Shown in pieces: positions 1 through 8,739 of a stretch of 64,000 nucleotides of DNA (positions within the stretch are counted from its first letter, which is position 1; each line of letters starts with the position of its first letter). This stretch comes from Saprospiraceae bacterium. Lineage in GTDB: Bacteria > Bacteroidota > Bacteroidia > Chitinophagales > Saprospiraceae. The notes under the pieces were generated by a model that was not told the DNA's origin, searched no databases, and saw only the letters and a list, made by a program, of their open reading frames with translations. Location: assembly GCA_020628855.1 (NCBI GenBank), contig JAHDEL010000012.1, positions 22,085-86,084 on the forward strand, given 5' to 3'. The translations under genes were made by a program, and so were the position numbers.

Positions 1-1346
1 TGCAAGGTTCCATCACCATTTACATTACTGAGATCGAAAGTTTCATAGACTTCTGTTCTTGAGACATCTGTGGTAATATCCATACGCGTCAATTGCTGAG
101 TTTGCTCATTGATGACAAGACCATATCCATAATCATAAGAATGTCTATCCTCGAAGGAGCCACCTTGCAAGTAAAGTGAAGGATCCACCCAGTAAGTCTC
201 TTTTCCCTTTTGACACCTAACAATCACATGATCAAACAGTGCGGTGCCAGGTAAATGTTTGTTTAAGGATTTACCATAAGAAGAATTTACCAGAACTAAT
301 GACACATCATCAAAAGTGAGTTTGTCAAGCAGTTGATACAGCAAAAGACTTTTGTCTTTGCAATCGCCATAATTTCTTCTGATAACTTCTCCCGATGGAG
401 TTGCTTTGAGACTACCAATTCCTCCATTTACAGAAGTGTATCTAATCGTATTCTGCACATGGTCTAGAATGCTTGTTGCTTTTTCGAGTAGGGTCTTTTT
501 ACCAGTTGTTACCTCTTCAAATATGCTATCAACCTCCGCATAATCTCCTTTGACAAACAGACTTTCTGCCCATGTTACTACACTGGCCCAAGTGGCATGT
601 GAGCTCAATTCAATAAGGTTGAAAGGGTCTGCTGAAAACGACATGGATTCTTCAAGATAAGCAGGCTCAATATGGTAACCATGAATGTCAATGATTGTAT
701 CAGCTTCAGTAGAATATTTGGCGATGTCAAGGTGGTCAGTGACGAGTATTCTGGAATCAAAATCTAAGCCCCGAGGAGCTATGAATCGAAAAGACATGTG
801 ATCAACATGATTAAAACCTTGCAAATAATAGAGTTGATGCAATTGATCTTTGTACAAAGGATTGACTCCAATGGTCGAATAGGCTACCTCTACAATATCA
901 CCTTTGCGAATATCAACAAGTATTGTATTGGCTAACATAACACCACTAAACACATTTTCTTTCATTGCCATTTCGTCATTTATCAGCTTAAATTCTACAT
1001 CTTGTGTTCTGTCGATTTTCTTTCCATTTCGATCAATTATCAAGGAGTGAAATTCTATTGTCTGATAGGAAGTATCAATACTGATATTTATTTGAGAAAG
1101 GTTATCAACTCCGGCTGTATTAAGAATTTTTGCCTTAGATCTGATAAAAAAGGTCTCAGAAGCATGATGTGTGCATTGATCATAATTGAGATAGTAATAG
1201 CCATCTTGAACATCATAAGTATTCACCTGAGATTCAAGTAATGTATCTCTGATATCGACCCATTCAGGAATTGGAGTCTTTATGATGGTTTGTGCCAAAC
1301 TAAGCTGGCTCAGAAGTATTCCGATTAGGGCTAGTGTTATTCTCAT
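1..1346 (-). CDS. DUF3857 and transglutaminase-like domain protein (partial, 3' end beyond window)
   Basis: I translated this by hand from the ATG complement at 1344-1346; the frame stays open to the left edge, so the C-terminus is missing (448 codons visible). Residues 1-19 form a signal peptide ending SLAQ. Residues about 50-230 look like DUF3857. They are followed by a transglutaminase-like core with GDCKDK around residues 327-332 (putative catalytic Cys329) and a downstream DHVIV histidine and VDPS aspartate. In Bacteroidota these are exported periplasmic proteins of unknown substrate. The downstream VOC gene on the same strand ends 67 bases upstream of this start. The family call is good; the biological role is unknown. 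Confidence 0.85.
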   Translation of the reverse strand, partial: MRITLALIGILLSQLSLAQTIIKTPIPEWVDIRDTLLESQVNTYDVQDGYYYLNYDQCTHHASETFFIRSKAKILNTAGVDNLSQINISIDTSYQTIEFHSLIIDRNGKKIDRTQDVEFKLINDEMAMKENVFSGVMLANTILVDIRKGDIVEVAYSTIGVNPLYKDQLHQLYYLQGFNHVDHMSFRFIAPRGLDFDSRILVTDHLDIAKYSTEADTIIDIHGYHIEPAYLEESMSFSADPFNLIELSSHATWASVVTWAESLFVKGDYAEVDSIFEEVTTGKKTLLEKATSILDHVQNTIRYTSVNGGIGSLKATPSGEVIRRNYGDCKDKSLLLYQLLDKLTFDDVSLVLVNSSYGKSLNKHLPGTALFDHVIVRCQKGKETYWVDPSLYLQGGSFEDRHSYDYGYGLVINEQTQQLTRMDITTDVSRTEVYETFDLSNVNGDGTL

Positions 1347-1413
1347 AATTGGCTTTAAGATAAATGTGTTACTTCCTCAAAATACACACTTCTGCATTGT
1401 CTCCTGGCATTCA

Positions 1414-2082
1414 CTACAGTACAGTGAAAGAATCATTCTCAAACACATATTTCTTTTGCACAGCTCCTTGTTCAATTTCAATTGAAAACTCGGGGCTTTC
1501 TGTCTTAATTTCAGTTGGAAACCAAGTGTGCTTTTCGGTTTTATTGATGAGAATAAACAATCCATTTGGGTCTCCGACTGCACAGAATCGTTCAAAAGTT
1601 CCAGAATAAATAGGCAGTTGATAACCTGTAGTGAGTTCGTTGTATAATTTTTCAATCGAATGAGTGGCCACTCCCATTTCTGAAATATTAAGGATGGCAT
1701 TTTGATCAAAATTGATAGCGTTATTTTTTGCTAGTGTTCGTCTAGCGATGAGTTCAGCAATGTTGCCATCTGCATCAAGAAAGTAGATGGCATAGGCATC
1801 CCAAAAGTCAAAATATTGTATTTCTTCTTCTCCAAAAGTTAAGACATCTACTTTCGACTTTAACCAAGCAAGTGCTTCTTGTTCTTGGTAGCTTGGAATA
1901 TTAAAAGCGAAGTGATAGGGCACAGTACTTTCCTTCTCTTTAAAAACAAGAATACTCTGACCAATACTTACCGAAAAGCTAGTTCTCTGATCTGTTACTA
2001 AATCAAATCCTAGAACTTCATGATAAAAGTGCTTTTGACTTTGGAGATTAGGGCTGAAAAGTTCTAATCTTTTGATTTCCAA
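1414..2082 (-). CDS. VOC (glyoxalase/dioxygenase-fold) family protein, two modules
   Basis: This is a 222-residue cytosolic protein. The N-terminal half opens MEIKRLELFSPNLQSQKHFY and ends with DADGNIAELIARR, the usual beta-strand and metal-ligand glutamate of a vicinal-oxygen-chelate module. The second half (about 125-190, DPNGLFILIN) looks like another, more degenerate module. VOC proteins include glyoxalases, dioxygenases and resistance proteins; nothing here identifies a substrate. It lies 6 bases downstream of the SnoaL-like gene on the same strand, so the two are probably cotranscribed. Confidence 0.8.
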   Translation of the reverse strand: MEIKRLELFSPNLQSQKHFYHEVLGFDLVTDQRTSFSVSIGQSILVFKEKESTVPYHFAFNIPSYQEQEALAWLKSKVDVLTFGEEEIQYFDFWDAYAIYFLDADGNIAELIARRTLAKNNAINFDQNAILNISEMGVATHSIEKLYNELTTGYQLPIYSGTFERFCAVGDPNGLFILINKTEKHTWFPTEIKTESPEFSIEIEQGAVQKKYVFENDSFTVL

Positions 2083-2088
2083 CTCTGC

Positions 2089-2457
2089 TTATTGTTGAGG
2101 TAATTGATAGAAAAATTGCTCTTTGACAATTTTGCCATCCTTCACCTGATAGACACAAATCTCATTCATTTTCTCTCGCCCTACATCTTTGAAAGTTGCA
2201 TCCATTGTCATCTGAATACAAAAGTGGTTATCTGCTACCATTGGTTCGCTTACTGAAGAGCCATGGTACTCTTCCATCATCTCATTCCATGCTTTCCCTT
2301 TTGCTGCCATTTCTTCAAGTCCATTACAGACTTCCATCATAGCTCCTTTTGGTTCAAGACTTACACAATCAGGAGAGTATAATTCCTTATACACAGTTTC
2401 ATAGTCACCTTTTCTGCAAAGTTCCACTAAGCGATTTGCTATTTCTTGCGTTGTCAT
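2089..2457 (-). CDS. SnoaL/NTF2-like small protein
   Basis: A 122-residue protein beginning MTTQEIANRLVELCRKGDYE, with the helix, YSPDCVSLEP strand and terminal strand DGKIVKEQFFY typical of the SnoaL-like/NTF2 cone fold. Members act as small isomerases, hydrolases or ligand binders, often of unknown substrate. No signal peptide is visible. It is probably the first gene of a two-gene unit with the VOC protein at 1414-2082 (6-base gap). The fold is likely; the function is not assignable. Confidence 0.75.
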   Translation of the reverse strand: MTTQEIANRLVELCRKGDYETVYKELYSPDCVSLEPKGAMMEVCNGLEEMAAKGKAWNEMMEEYHGSSVSEPMVADNHFCIQMTMDATFKDVGREKMNEICVYQVKDGKIVKEQFFYQLPQQ

Positions 2458-2537
2458 AATTTTAAGTTTTATGCATCAATTTACTTGATTTATAGTAATC
2501 ACCAAAACATTGACGGAATCCAATCAAACCTATTAAC

Positions 2538-3110
2538 TTATTTCAGAATTTCTTTGATTCGACTTTTTAAGATAGGTAAGACCTCTATTTCGAACCACGG
2601 ATTTTTTCTTAACCAGATATTGTTCCTGGGCGAGGGGTGAGGGAGAGGGAGGTATGTAGGTAGATAAGCTTGATAATCTTGGACTGTTTGAGTCAACGTG
2701 GGCTTAGCTTTCGAACCCAAATAATAGTGTTGAGCATAAGTGCCAATTAATAATGTCAGATGAGAAGATGTAAGGTTGTCCATCACCTGTTGATGCCAAA
2801 GTGGAGCACATTCTGTTCTCGGCGGCAAATCTCCAGACTTTCCTTTACCTGGATAACAAAAGCCCATCGGTAGAATGCCAAAGTTATCTGGATTGTAGAA
2901 TTGTTCTGAGGTAACAGCAAGCCAATCTCTTAACCTCTCTCCACTCTTATCTTGCCATGGTATTCCAGAATGATGCACCTTCTTTCCTGGAGCCTGTCCA
3001 ATGATGATGATTTTGCTTTTGGAAGAAACACTGAGCACAGGGTTAACACCATCTTTCAAATGGGGTAAACATATTTTACATGCTTGAATTGCCTGTAATA
3101 ATTCTTCCAA
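2538..3110 (-). CDS. Uracil-DNA glycosylase family protein, Fe-S type
   Basis: A 190-residue member of the COG1573-type UDG superfamily, which removes uracil or related damaged bases from DNA. The glycosylase motifs are GQAPGKKVHHSGIPWQDKSG (residues 38-57) and LPHPSPRNNIW (156-166). Cysteines 11, 14, 85 and 101 have the C-x2-C-x70-C-x15-C spacing of the 4Fe-4S cluster in family-4-like UDGs, so a cluster is expected. The motif-A segment (GQAPGKK rather than GEAPG-E) marks a subgroup different from classical family 4, and its substrate range is uncertain. It stands 27 bases upstream of the end of the next gene on the same strand. Confidence 0.82.
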   Translation of the reverse strand: MEELLQAIQACKICLPHLKDGVNPVLSVSSKSKIIIIGQAPGKKVHHSGIPWQDKSGERLRDWLAVTSEQFYNPDNFGILPMGFCYPGKGKSGDLPPRTECAPLWHQQVMDNLTSSHLTLLIGTYAQHYYLGSKAKPTLTQTVQDYQAYLPTYLPLPHPSPRNNIWLRKNPWFEIEVLPILKSRIKEILK

Positions 3111-3137
3111 GTCTTCCAGATTAGTTAACGGTCAGTT

Positions 3138-4460
3138 TCAATCATTAATAACTATAAGTTTTTGCCGGTGTACCAATTGATTATCCAGTTGACATTGTAT
3201 AATATACATTCCTGATTGTAGGTGGCTGAGATCCACTGAGCGAATTGGTGCCTGCGAAGCTATAGAATAGACTTGCTCGTTATTGAGTGACCACAACGAA
3301 ACTCCTTTGATGTTTGCATCGCTAAGACTCAGGCTTTGTGATACTGGGTTTTGAAGAGTAAGCAGTGTGTTATCATGTAACGCTTCCTCCAAATTACTTG
3401 CCACTGTACAATCTAATGAATCAGGCCCACTTGACTCTAATATTGATTCTGCATCAAGCATCATTGATGCGATATCTCCGATATTCCCACTAGCATTAAT
3501 CATGATAATGGTAGCTCTCTTATTATTCTTATCAAGACTTAGACCAGTAGTAACTCCCCTGTCGCCTCCTCCATGACCATTGAATATTTGATAACTCACA
3601 GGAGGTGTAAGGACAGTAACATCATCCATACTTCCTAAATTAAGGCAAGCAATTGCATAATTTGCCATGTCTCTTACTGTTGACCTTAATCTACCAGCAG
3701 GATAGTCACTGTAGCTGTAATGTCCAATTGGAGAAAAATTTTGACCATTGACATTATACGGCATAGCAACTTTGTCGAGGTCAAGGTCTTCCATAAGAAA
3801 GGATGTATTGGACATACAAAGTGGATCGAAGAGTTTCTCTTGCATGTATTGGGCAAAGTCCATTCCTACGGCAGATTCAACTACAAGGCCTAGCAGAGCA
3901 AAACCTATGTTCGAGTAGTGCTCTCCACCAATACCTTCAGGCCAAAAGTTGAGATCTTCAAAATAGATTTCTCCATCAGGCACCAGATAAGATTCTAAGT
4001 ATTCTTTGAGCGGAATCGTGAGGTCATCGTGACTCACATAAGGCATCTCATCCCAGTTATCTCTTATAGAAGAGGTGTGATTTATTAATTGATCAATAGT
4101 GATAGCTGTATTATCAGTAGGATGGTTCACCTCAAAAGGGAGATAATCATTAACAGGATCATCAAAAGAAGTAATCGACCCATCATCTAAAGCCATCAAA
4201 GCACCAAAGTGAGTGTAGTGCTTGCTCACACTTGCAAGCATGAATCCTGTATTTTCGCTAACTGGAACTTCAAGTTCAATATTAGCCATACCAAAATATC
4301 CTTCATAAAGCAACTCTCCATTACTTACCAGTCCTACTGCCATGCCTGGAATATTTCGTTCGAGACGTAAATCCTCAAGAGCGTCATCTAATGATTGTCC
4401 AAAAGTGTTTGCTAAAGGAAGAAAAGTAACTATACAAACAATGTATTTATAAAGCACCAT
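3138..4460 (-). CDS. Secreted serine hydrolase, class C beta-lactamase-like, with T9SS sorting domain
   Basis: A 440-residue exported protein. Residues 1-22 are a signal peptide ending NTFGQ. The beta-lactamase/penicillin-binding fold shows the nucleophile motif SVSK (Ser77, Lys80), the YSN triad (182-184) and HGGG at 296-299 in place of the KTG box. Residues about 366-440 form a T9SS C-terminal domain (beta-rich, GMYIIQCQL, ending RQKLIVIND), so the enzyme is expected at the cell surface or released. Relatives are esterases or D-amino peptidases more often than true beta-lactamases. The start overlaps the end of the upstream membrane-protein gene by 14 bases, suggesting one transcript. Confidence 0.88.
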   Translation of the reverse strand: MVLYKYIVCIVTFLPLANTFGQSLDDALEDLRLERNIPGMAVGLVSNGELLYEGYFGMANIELEVPVSENTGFMLASVSKHYTHFGALMALDDGSITSFDDPVNDYLPFEVNHPTDNTAITIDQLINHTSSIRDNWDEMPYVSHDDLTIPLKEYLESYLVPDGEIYFEDLNFWPEGIGGEHYSNIGFALLGLVVESAVGMDFAQYMQEKLFDPLCMSNTSFLMEDLDLDKVAMPYNVNGQNFSPIGHYSYSDYPAGRLRSTVRDMANYAIACLNLGSMDDVTVLTPPVSYQIFNGHGGGDRGVTTGLSLDKNNKRATIIMINASGNIGDIASMMLDAESILESSGPDSLDCTVASNLEEALHDNTLLTLQNPVSQSLSLSDANIKGVSLWSLNNEQVYSIASQAPIRSVDLSHLQSGMYIIQCQLDNQLVHRQKLIVIND

Positions 4461-5010
4461 ACTGCGTTTTTTTGTTAAATAGTATTGCTAACATACCACC
4501 TGTAAGAAGGATTGCGCCAATGGCAGGTATCAAGGCATTTTGCATTATCATATGACCTAAACCAATCATCAATCCACCAATATTAAGAGTCACTACTTGC
4601 CAAGTATACCTTTGGATTAAACCATATGTAGCTATACATATACCTGAATAGAAGAGCGCCGGTCCAATAATTAAGAAAGGTAGTCGTAATGAAGGAGTGC
4701 TAGTAATATGGGTAAATATCTGATGTTTGAGGTCAGGTTGTCCATGCAGTGACCAAAGAATAAAGTCAATAACACACATTCCTGCTATGCCTGCTATACC
4801 CAGAGACATGATAAGCAAACCTGCTTTTTTTGTAAAGTTAGCGGGCAAAGAAAACCAAAGAGCAAAGAGTAAAACTGAAGCTATCAACATTGCCCAATGA
4901 GCAAAATCAATAGGTTTTTGTGCCATGAGGAAGTCATAACCTTGTGCAAGTAATACTTGACTAAGAATGAGAAGGATAAGACCTCCAGCCACTAGGAATC
5001 TAGCATTCAT
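4447..5010 (-). CDS. Multi-pass membrane protein of unknown function
   Basis: A 187-residue protein with about six hydrophobic helices (for example VAGGLILLILSQVLLA, WAMLIASVLLFALWF, LLIMSLGIAGIAGM, LIIGPALFYSGICIATYGLI) and few charged residues. I do not recognise a named family. It overlaps the downstream hydrolase gene by 14 bases, so translation is probably coupled; no functional link can be read from the sequence. Confidence 0.75.
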   Translation of the reverse strand: MNARFLVAGGLILLILSQVLLAQGYDFLMAQKPIDFAHWAMLIASVLLFALWFSLPANFTKKAGLLIMSLGIAGIAGMCVIDFILWSLHGQPDLKHQIFTHITSTPSLRLPFLIIGPALFYSGICIATYGLIQRYTWQVVTLNIGGLMIGLGHMIMQNALIPAIGAILLTGGMLAILFNKKTQYGAL

Positions 5011-5077
5011 CTCTTGAAGCTACAAAATAGAAGAAATGTTTTCAGAAAATGCGAATGAAAAATGAATGTGGAAGTGC

Positions 5078-5506
5078 CTACGAAAGTTCTATGTTGACTG
5101 CTATCTTTCCTTTCGGTCCTTTGATGGTGTCAAATGTGATTTTATCGTGTTCCCTCAAATCAATGTCTAGTCGATCAGTCTGAAAATAAAATTCTGCATT
5201 GGTGATAGAGTCCTTAACAAAGCCAAATTTCTTTGCTTCATTGATGAACTTGACAAAACCTCTTCGTCTTAGAGGAGTATTTACTCTATTACCTTTTGGT
5301 GTGCTAATCTGAATATCTTCAGCTTTTATCTTTTCTCTTTTATTGGGATCTGGCGGCTCAGTGGTGAAATTGCCGTTTTCATCAATATAGGTAAATTCTG
5401 GTGGCTTAATACCTAGTTTTTTCTTCTCAAGTTTTCTCTCGAGTTTGTCCTTCTTTCTTTTTTTTCTCTTTTTTTCTCTTTCTTTCTTATTGAAACTTTC
5501 TGCCAT
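5078..5506 (-). CDS. Cold-shock-domain protein with Lys/Arg-rich N-terminal tail
   Basis: Starting at MAESFNKKE (ATG complement 5504-5506) gives 142 residues; an upstream in-frame ATG at 5518 would add only MRIS. Residues about 5-35 are almost wholly Lys/Arg/Glu. The C-terminal 70 residues form an OB-fold cold-shock-like domain (GFVKFINEAKKFGFVKD, then FYFQTDRLD), with the RNP1-like GFV segment retained. This tail-plus-CSD arrangement is common in Bacteroidota and probably binds RNA non-specifically. A candidate promoter at 5604-5611 would give a 5' UTR of about 90 bases, a feature often seen in cold-shock genes. Confidence 0.82.
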   Translation of the reverse strand: MAESFNKKEREKKRKKRKKDKLERKLEKKKLGIKPPEFTYIDENGNFTTEPPDPNKREKIKAEDIQISTPKGNRVNTPLRRRGFVKFINEAKKFGFVKDSITNAEFYFQTDRLDIDLREHDKITFDTIKGPKGKIAVNIELS

Positions 5507-5603
5507 AGAAATGCGCATTGTTTGTATGAATAATAAGCCACATACAAACTCAAGCTAATAGCAACACCTTCCTATAAGTTAATTTTGAAAGCAACCTGTG
5601 GCG

Positions 5604-5611
5604 CAAAGGTA
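5604..5611 (-). promoter_or_regulatory. Candidate Bacteroidota -7 element (TACCTTTG)
   Basis: The minus strand reads TACCTTTG, an exact match to TAnnTTTG, about 100 bases upstream of the cold-shock-domain gene. No good -33 TTG lies at the usual spacing, so this is tentative. Confidence 0.35.
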
Positions 5612-5689
5612 CAAATTCTGTGTTATCACTAGATATAAGGACAATTTCCTGATTCCTCAAGAAGTATTGAGCTCTTTTTGGCTAGATTT

Positions 5690-6442
5690 TTACTCTTTAA
5701 TGGTTAACATGTGAGTGACACAGTTATCATGGTTACCCAAGAGGAATGCAAAATCCTGAGCTATGCAAGTCCCATCTTCGAAAGCAGCTGGTATCCAATT
5801 GGGCATTGAACTAATCTCTTGTAATATGAGATTATCAATCTCTTCGCCAGGCGAAGAATTATAATCTTCAGCAAATAGGGTGGTATTCCTAATACTTCCG
5901 TCGGCACTGACTGTAAATGTAATTACAGTGATATCATAGTCTTGATAGGCATTTGGTGGTAGAGTACTCAAAATATTTTCTTGAATGTAAGTATCAAACC
6001 CTTGTTCATCAGATGGGAACATAGCGGATTTATCAGGTAGCATATAGATATCGAATGAAAGGTGCTTTTCATCATTAAGAGATAGCCCATTATCAGGATA
6101 GTAGGTAATGTCAAATGATAGAGGTTCTCCATAATCAGCCTGCAGTATTAAGGACTTTTGGTCAACTGTTAGTGAGTCATTTGATGTCATAATTGTGCGC
6201 TTCTCGGCATCACATAGTCCAACCAAGGATACAGAAAGATATTCCTCAATCCAGTCTTGCTCATATCTTGGGTTCAAATCTACCAAACGCCTTGCATTCT
6301 GTACTTTATCCTTTGTAACTGAGACAAATGGATCAACACTTAGTATGCTATAATTCGGTTGTGTTTGCAATTCTTGACCCTGACACTCAACAGAACAGAG
6401 TAACAACTGTAGAACACACAGACAATGGATGAGATGCTTCAT
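5690..6442 (-). CDS. Exported protein with TonB C-terminal-like domain
   Basis: A 250-residue protein with a signal peptide (MKHLIHCLCVLQLLLCSVEC, then QGQ). Residues about 140-235 follow the TonB-C layout seen in many Bacteroidota: FPSDEQGFDTYIQENI, a VITFTVSADGSI strand, then ISSMPNWIPAAFEDG corresponding to the usual 'mPkWkPgk.nGk' segment. No transmembrane energy-transducer helix is present, so it is a periplasmic protein using the fold rather than a working TonB. Its ATG overlaps the stop of the upstream 134-residue membrane protein by 4 bases (ATGA), indicating an operon. Confidence 0.68.
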   Translation of the reverse strand: MKHLIHCLCVLQLLLCSVECQGQELQTQPNYSILSVDPFVSVTKDKVQNARRLVDLNPRYEQDWIEEYLSVSLVGLCDAEKRTIMTSNDSLTVDQKSLILQADYGEPLSFDITYYPDNGLSLNDEKHLSFDIYMLPDKSAMFPSDEQGFDTYIQENILSTLPPNAYQDYDITVITFTVSADGSIRNTTLFAEDYNSSPGEEIDNLILQEISSMPNWIPAAFEDGTCIAQDFAFLLGNHDNCVTHMLTIKE

Positions 6443-6843
6443 GAATTCAAAGACTTTCTAATGAACCGAGCGGAGGTATATTCCAAAGATGCAATGATAA
6501 TCAGTAATATCACCTCTCCTATTATATATAACCATCCCCAAAGGGTAGTAGTACTAGAGTGGGTTAGGATCAGAGATAGTGAGCAGATGCAATATGCAAT
6601 ATTAAGAAACGCAATTCCCTTCAGAAGGCTAACTTGATTGGAAGGAGACTGGAAAAATGCAAAAACATCATAAAGAATAAAGAAACAAGGAATGGATGCA
6701 AGGATATAAAGAACATCCTTTGGAATACCAAAGAATGCTTCGAAACTCACGACTACAACACCTAACAAGACAGCAGATAGAGTTGCACCGAGTCCGTCTA
6801 GAATAAACCATTGTTTTAGCGTGATTGATTTCAAAGCAATCAA
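6439..6843 (-). CDS. Small four-helix membrane protein, unknown
   Basis: 134 residues with about four hydrophobic segments (GLGATLSAVLLGVVVVSFEA, VLYILASIPCFFILYDVFAF, GIAFLNIAYCICSLSLIL, LWGWLYIIGEVILLIIIA). I recognise no conserved motif. The 4-base overlap with the TonB-C-like gene (6439-6442) suggests translational coupling; the two may work together at the envelope, but that is inference. Confidence 0.72.
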   Translation of the reverse strand: MIALKSITLKQWFILDGLGATLSAVLLGVVVVSFEAFFGIPKDVLYILASIPCFFILYDVFAFFQSPSNQVSLLKGIAFLNIAYCICSLSLILTHSSTTTLWGWLYIIGEVILLIIIASLEYTSARFIRKSLNS

Positions 6844-6882
6844 TTTCGTGTGTTCTTGGATTAACTTATTTGTGACAAGTCA

Positions 6883-8127
6883 TTATTGTATCACAAATTT
6901 GATGCAGTGCTCTCCAATCAAGGCAAAGTATAGACCGGGATCATAATTACTAATTATAACTTGATGCATATTTCCATCGCTATTAATATGATCTATTACT
7001 TTCCCACTCGCTGAAGTAATGGTTATGGTCTTGTGAGATTTTCCAATTCCTCTAATAGTAAGATTTTCACTAGCGGGATTCGGAAACACAGTCGGTATTT
7101 CACCTAAATCTATCGAAGCGACATTTGAGACAGTTAGATTATTCTTGACAAAGTCCTGAGCATCTTCTGAAATAAACCATCTTAAGTCATCAATGAAGAA
7201 GTCTATTAAATCTGTATTAGCGGCCAAGCTCCAAACCTTATACACATTATCCCTACATTCTTGATAGGCAAATACATTGCTCCGATTTAGTATTGCTTCA
7301 TTCTGCATCTGAGTATAAAATCCTCTGATCCAATTTTCACCACCAAAATTATTATAAGAATAAATCAGTAGACCGGACATCAGATCATTAATGCTTTCAG
7401 TTGGATGCCAAGGCATGAGAGACTGTCGCCAGCCATAATCAAAGTCATATTGGGTATCATCCATGTAGTCTTGGAGTTCTTTCACCATCCTATTTTCCCA
7501 ATAGTCAATGTCATTTCCAAAGTAGTACATGCCTATATCAAGGATTTTAGGAATGATGTAAGCTTGAGCATTATTCATACCTACTGTCCACCACCCATAA
7601 TTTTGGGCTTCATCATTCATTGCCCAATCGAATTTGCCATTAAACCCATCCATACCAGAAGCCCAAAAATTTCTATTCAATTCATAGAGAAAGACTTGAG
7701 GCACTGCAATATTTCCTTGCATGACGAGATCATAAAACTCATTAAGAAAATAAGTGCCTGTTGACATTCCAAGCACTCCATGACTAGCTAGTCCACCCGC
7801 ACCGCAGTTATCAATAACTACCTCGATCACAGGCTTGCCTTGATAAGATGAAGCAATTGGTAAATCAATGAGTCCAGTGATTTCCTCATAGGTGTTAATG
7901 ATGTCTTCAAAAGTATTGACGATAGTTTCCATAATCGCAGGATCTCTATCATTAGCTGTCTCTCCTTCAATCATTACCACAACTGATTCGCCAATCCAAG
8001 CTGTTGAGGGAGACTCACCAACACAATATGCGATTTGGTAGTCATAAGTTACCGCTTCTGTTTCGAGTTGAGAAAAGAGCAAGATTGGAAATGTAATAGC
8101 GTGAAGCAGAAAAATTATACGAGTCAT
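6883..8127 (-). CDS. Secreted protein with T9SS sorting domain and degenerate zinc-peptidase-like motif
   Basis: 414 residues: signal peptide 1-20 (ending LLFSQ), a globular region about 30-335, and a T9SS C-terminal domain from about 348 (VFPNPASENLTIRG to the end). The core contains FLYELNRNFW at 146-155, which aligns by eye with the HExxHxFW helix of gluzincin-type peptidases but has Tyr, Asn and Arg where the two His ligands and Gly would be. The later NFGGENWIRGFYTQM resembles the downstream helix of such enzymes. It is either a non-catalytic relative or an unrelated fold; I do not recognise a named family. It lies 24 bases from the LOG-family gene upstream. Confidence 0.75.
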   Translation of the reverse strand: MTRIIFLLHAITFPILLFSQLETEAVTYDYQIAYCVGESPSTAWIGESVVVMIEGETANDRDPAIMETIVNTFEDIINTYEEITGLIDLPIASSYQGKPVIEVVIDNCGAGGLASHGVLGMSTGTYFLNEFYDLVMQGNIAVPQVFLYELNRNFWASGMDGFNGKFDWAMNDEAQNYGWWTVGMNNAQAYIIPKILDIGMYYFGNDIDYWENRMVKELQDYMDDTQYDFDYGWRQSLMPWHPTESINDLMSGLLIYSYNNFGGENWIRGFYTQMQNEAILNRSNVFAYQECRDNVYKVWSLAANTDLIDFFIDDLRWFISEDAQDFVKNNLTVSNVASIDLGEIPTVFPNPASENLTIRGIGKSHKTITITSASGKVIDHINSDGNMHQVIISNYDPGLYFALIGEHCIKFVIQ

Positions 8128-8151
8128 ATGTTCTCTAATTTCTACGTTGAG

Positions 8152-8721
8152 TTATGTAATCCATTTAGGTTTTTCGGGGGCAATATAGCATTGCATTTGA
8201 CTAAGTAGATGTTCAATAGATGTATCGATAGTGAGCATATCTTGATGCACCTGTTTGAGAAAACCGGACTTCACCATATTTCTTAGCATCCCAATGAGAT
8301 TATCAAAGTATCCTTCAATATTCAATAATCCAATTGGATTAATGTGAAGACCTAGCTGCCCCCATGTCAGTACTTCAAACAATTCTTCCAAGGTGCCATA
8401 TCCTCCAGGTAAGGCAATGATGCCGTCACAAAGTTCATGCATTTTTGTCTTGCGTTGTTGCATCGTGTCAACGACAATTAATTCTGTGAGATGATCATGA
8501 ACTATCTCTTTTGCTGTCAAAAATTTTGGAATGACACCAATAACAGAGCCTCCATGCTCTAGTGCGCCATTTGCGACACAGCCCATCAAACCAACTTTCG
8601 CGCCTCCATATATTATTTGGATCTTATGCTTTGCTAAGTATTGTCCAAGTGATCTTGCTGCTTGCTCATAAGATGGAACATTTCCCATGCTCGAACCACA
8701 AAAGACCGCGATGCTTTTCAT
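8152..8721 (-). CDS. LOG-family nucleotide phosphoribohydrolase (TIGR00730)
   Basis: 189 residues with the complete LOG signature: FCGSS at 7-11, GGAKVGLMG (39-47), MQQRKTKM (87-94) and PGGYGTLEE (105-113). These cytosolic Rossmann-like enzymes cleave nucleoside 5'-monophosphates to the free base plus ribose 5-phosphate; some make cytokinins, and in bacteria many act in nucleotide salvage or clean-up. The length matches the family. The gene is followed within 24 bases by the secreted protein at 6883-8127. Confidence 0.92.
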   Translation of the reverse strand: MKSIAVFCGSSMGNVPSYEQAARSLGQYLAKHKIQIIYGGAKVGLMGCVANGALEHGGSVIGVIPKFLTAKEIVHDHLTELIVVDTMQQRKTKMHELCDGIIALPGGYGTLEELFEVLTWGQLGLHINPIGLLNIEGYFDNLIGMLRNMVKSGFLKQVHQDMLTIDTSIEHLLSQMQCYIAPEKPKWIT

Positions 8722-8739
8722 GAAATGGGTACTTTCGAT

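Noticed and set aside
1002..1709. Short plus- and minus-strand ORFs over the start of the window
   Set aside because: They lie over the DUF3857/transglutaminase and VOC genes in other frames and have no recognisable protein features.
2525..2532. CAAACCTA as a minus-strand -7 element for the SnoaL-like gene
   Set aside because: Spacing to the gene is plausible but no -33 CAA partner is found and the sequence overlaps AT-rich intergenic noise; left out of the features.
5641..5680. Possible plus-strand terminator (CTCAA/TTGAG stem with TTTTT)
   Set aside because: Only five base pairs and no plus-strand gene ends upstream.
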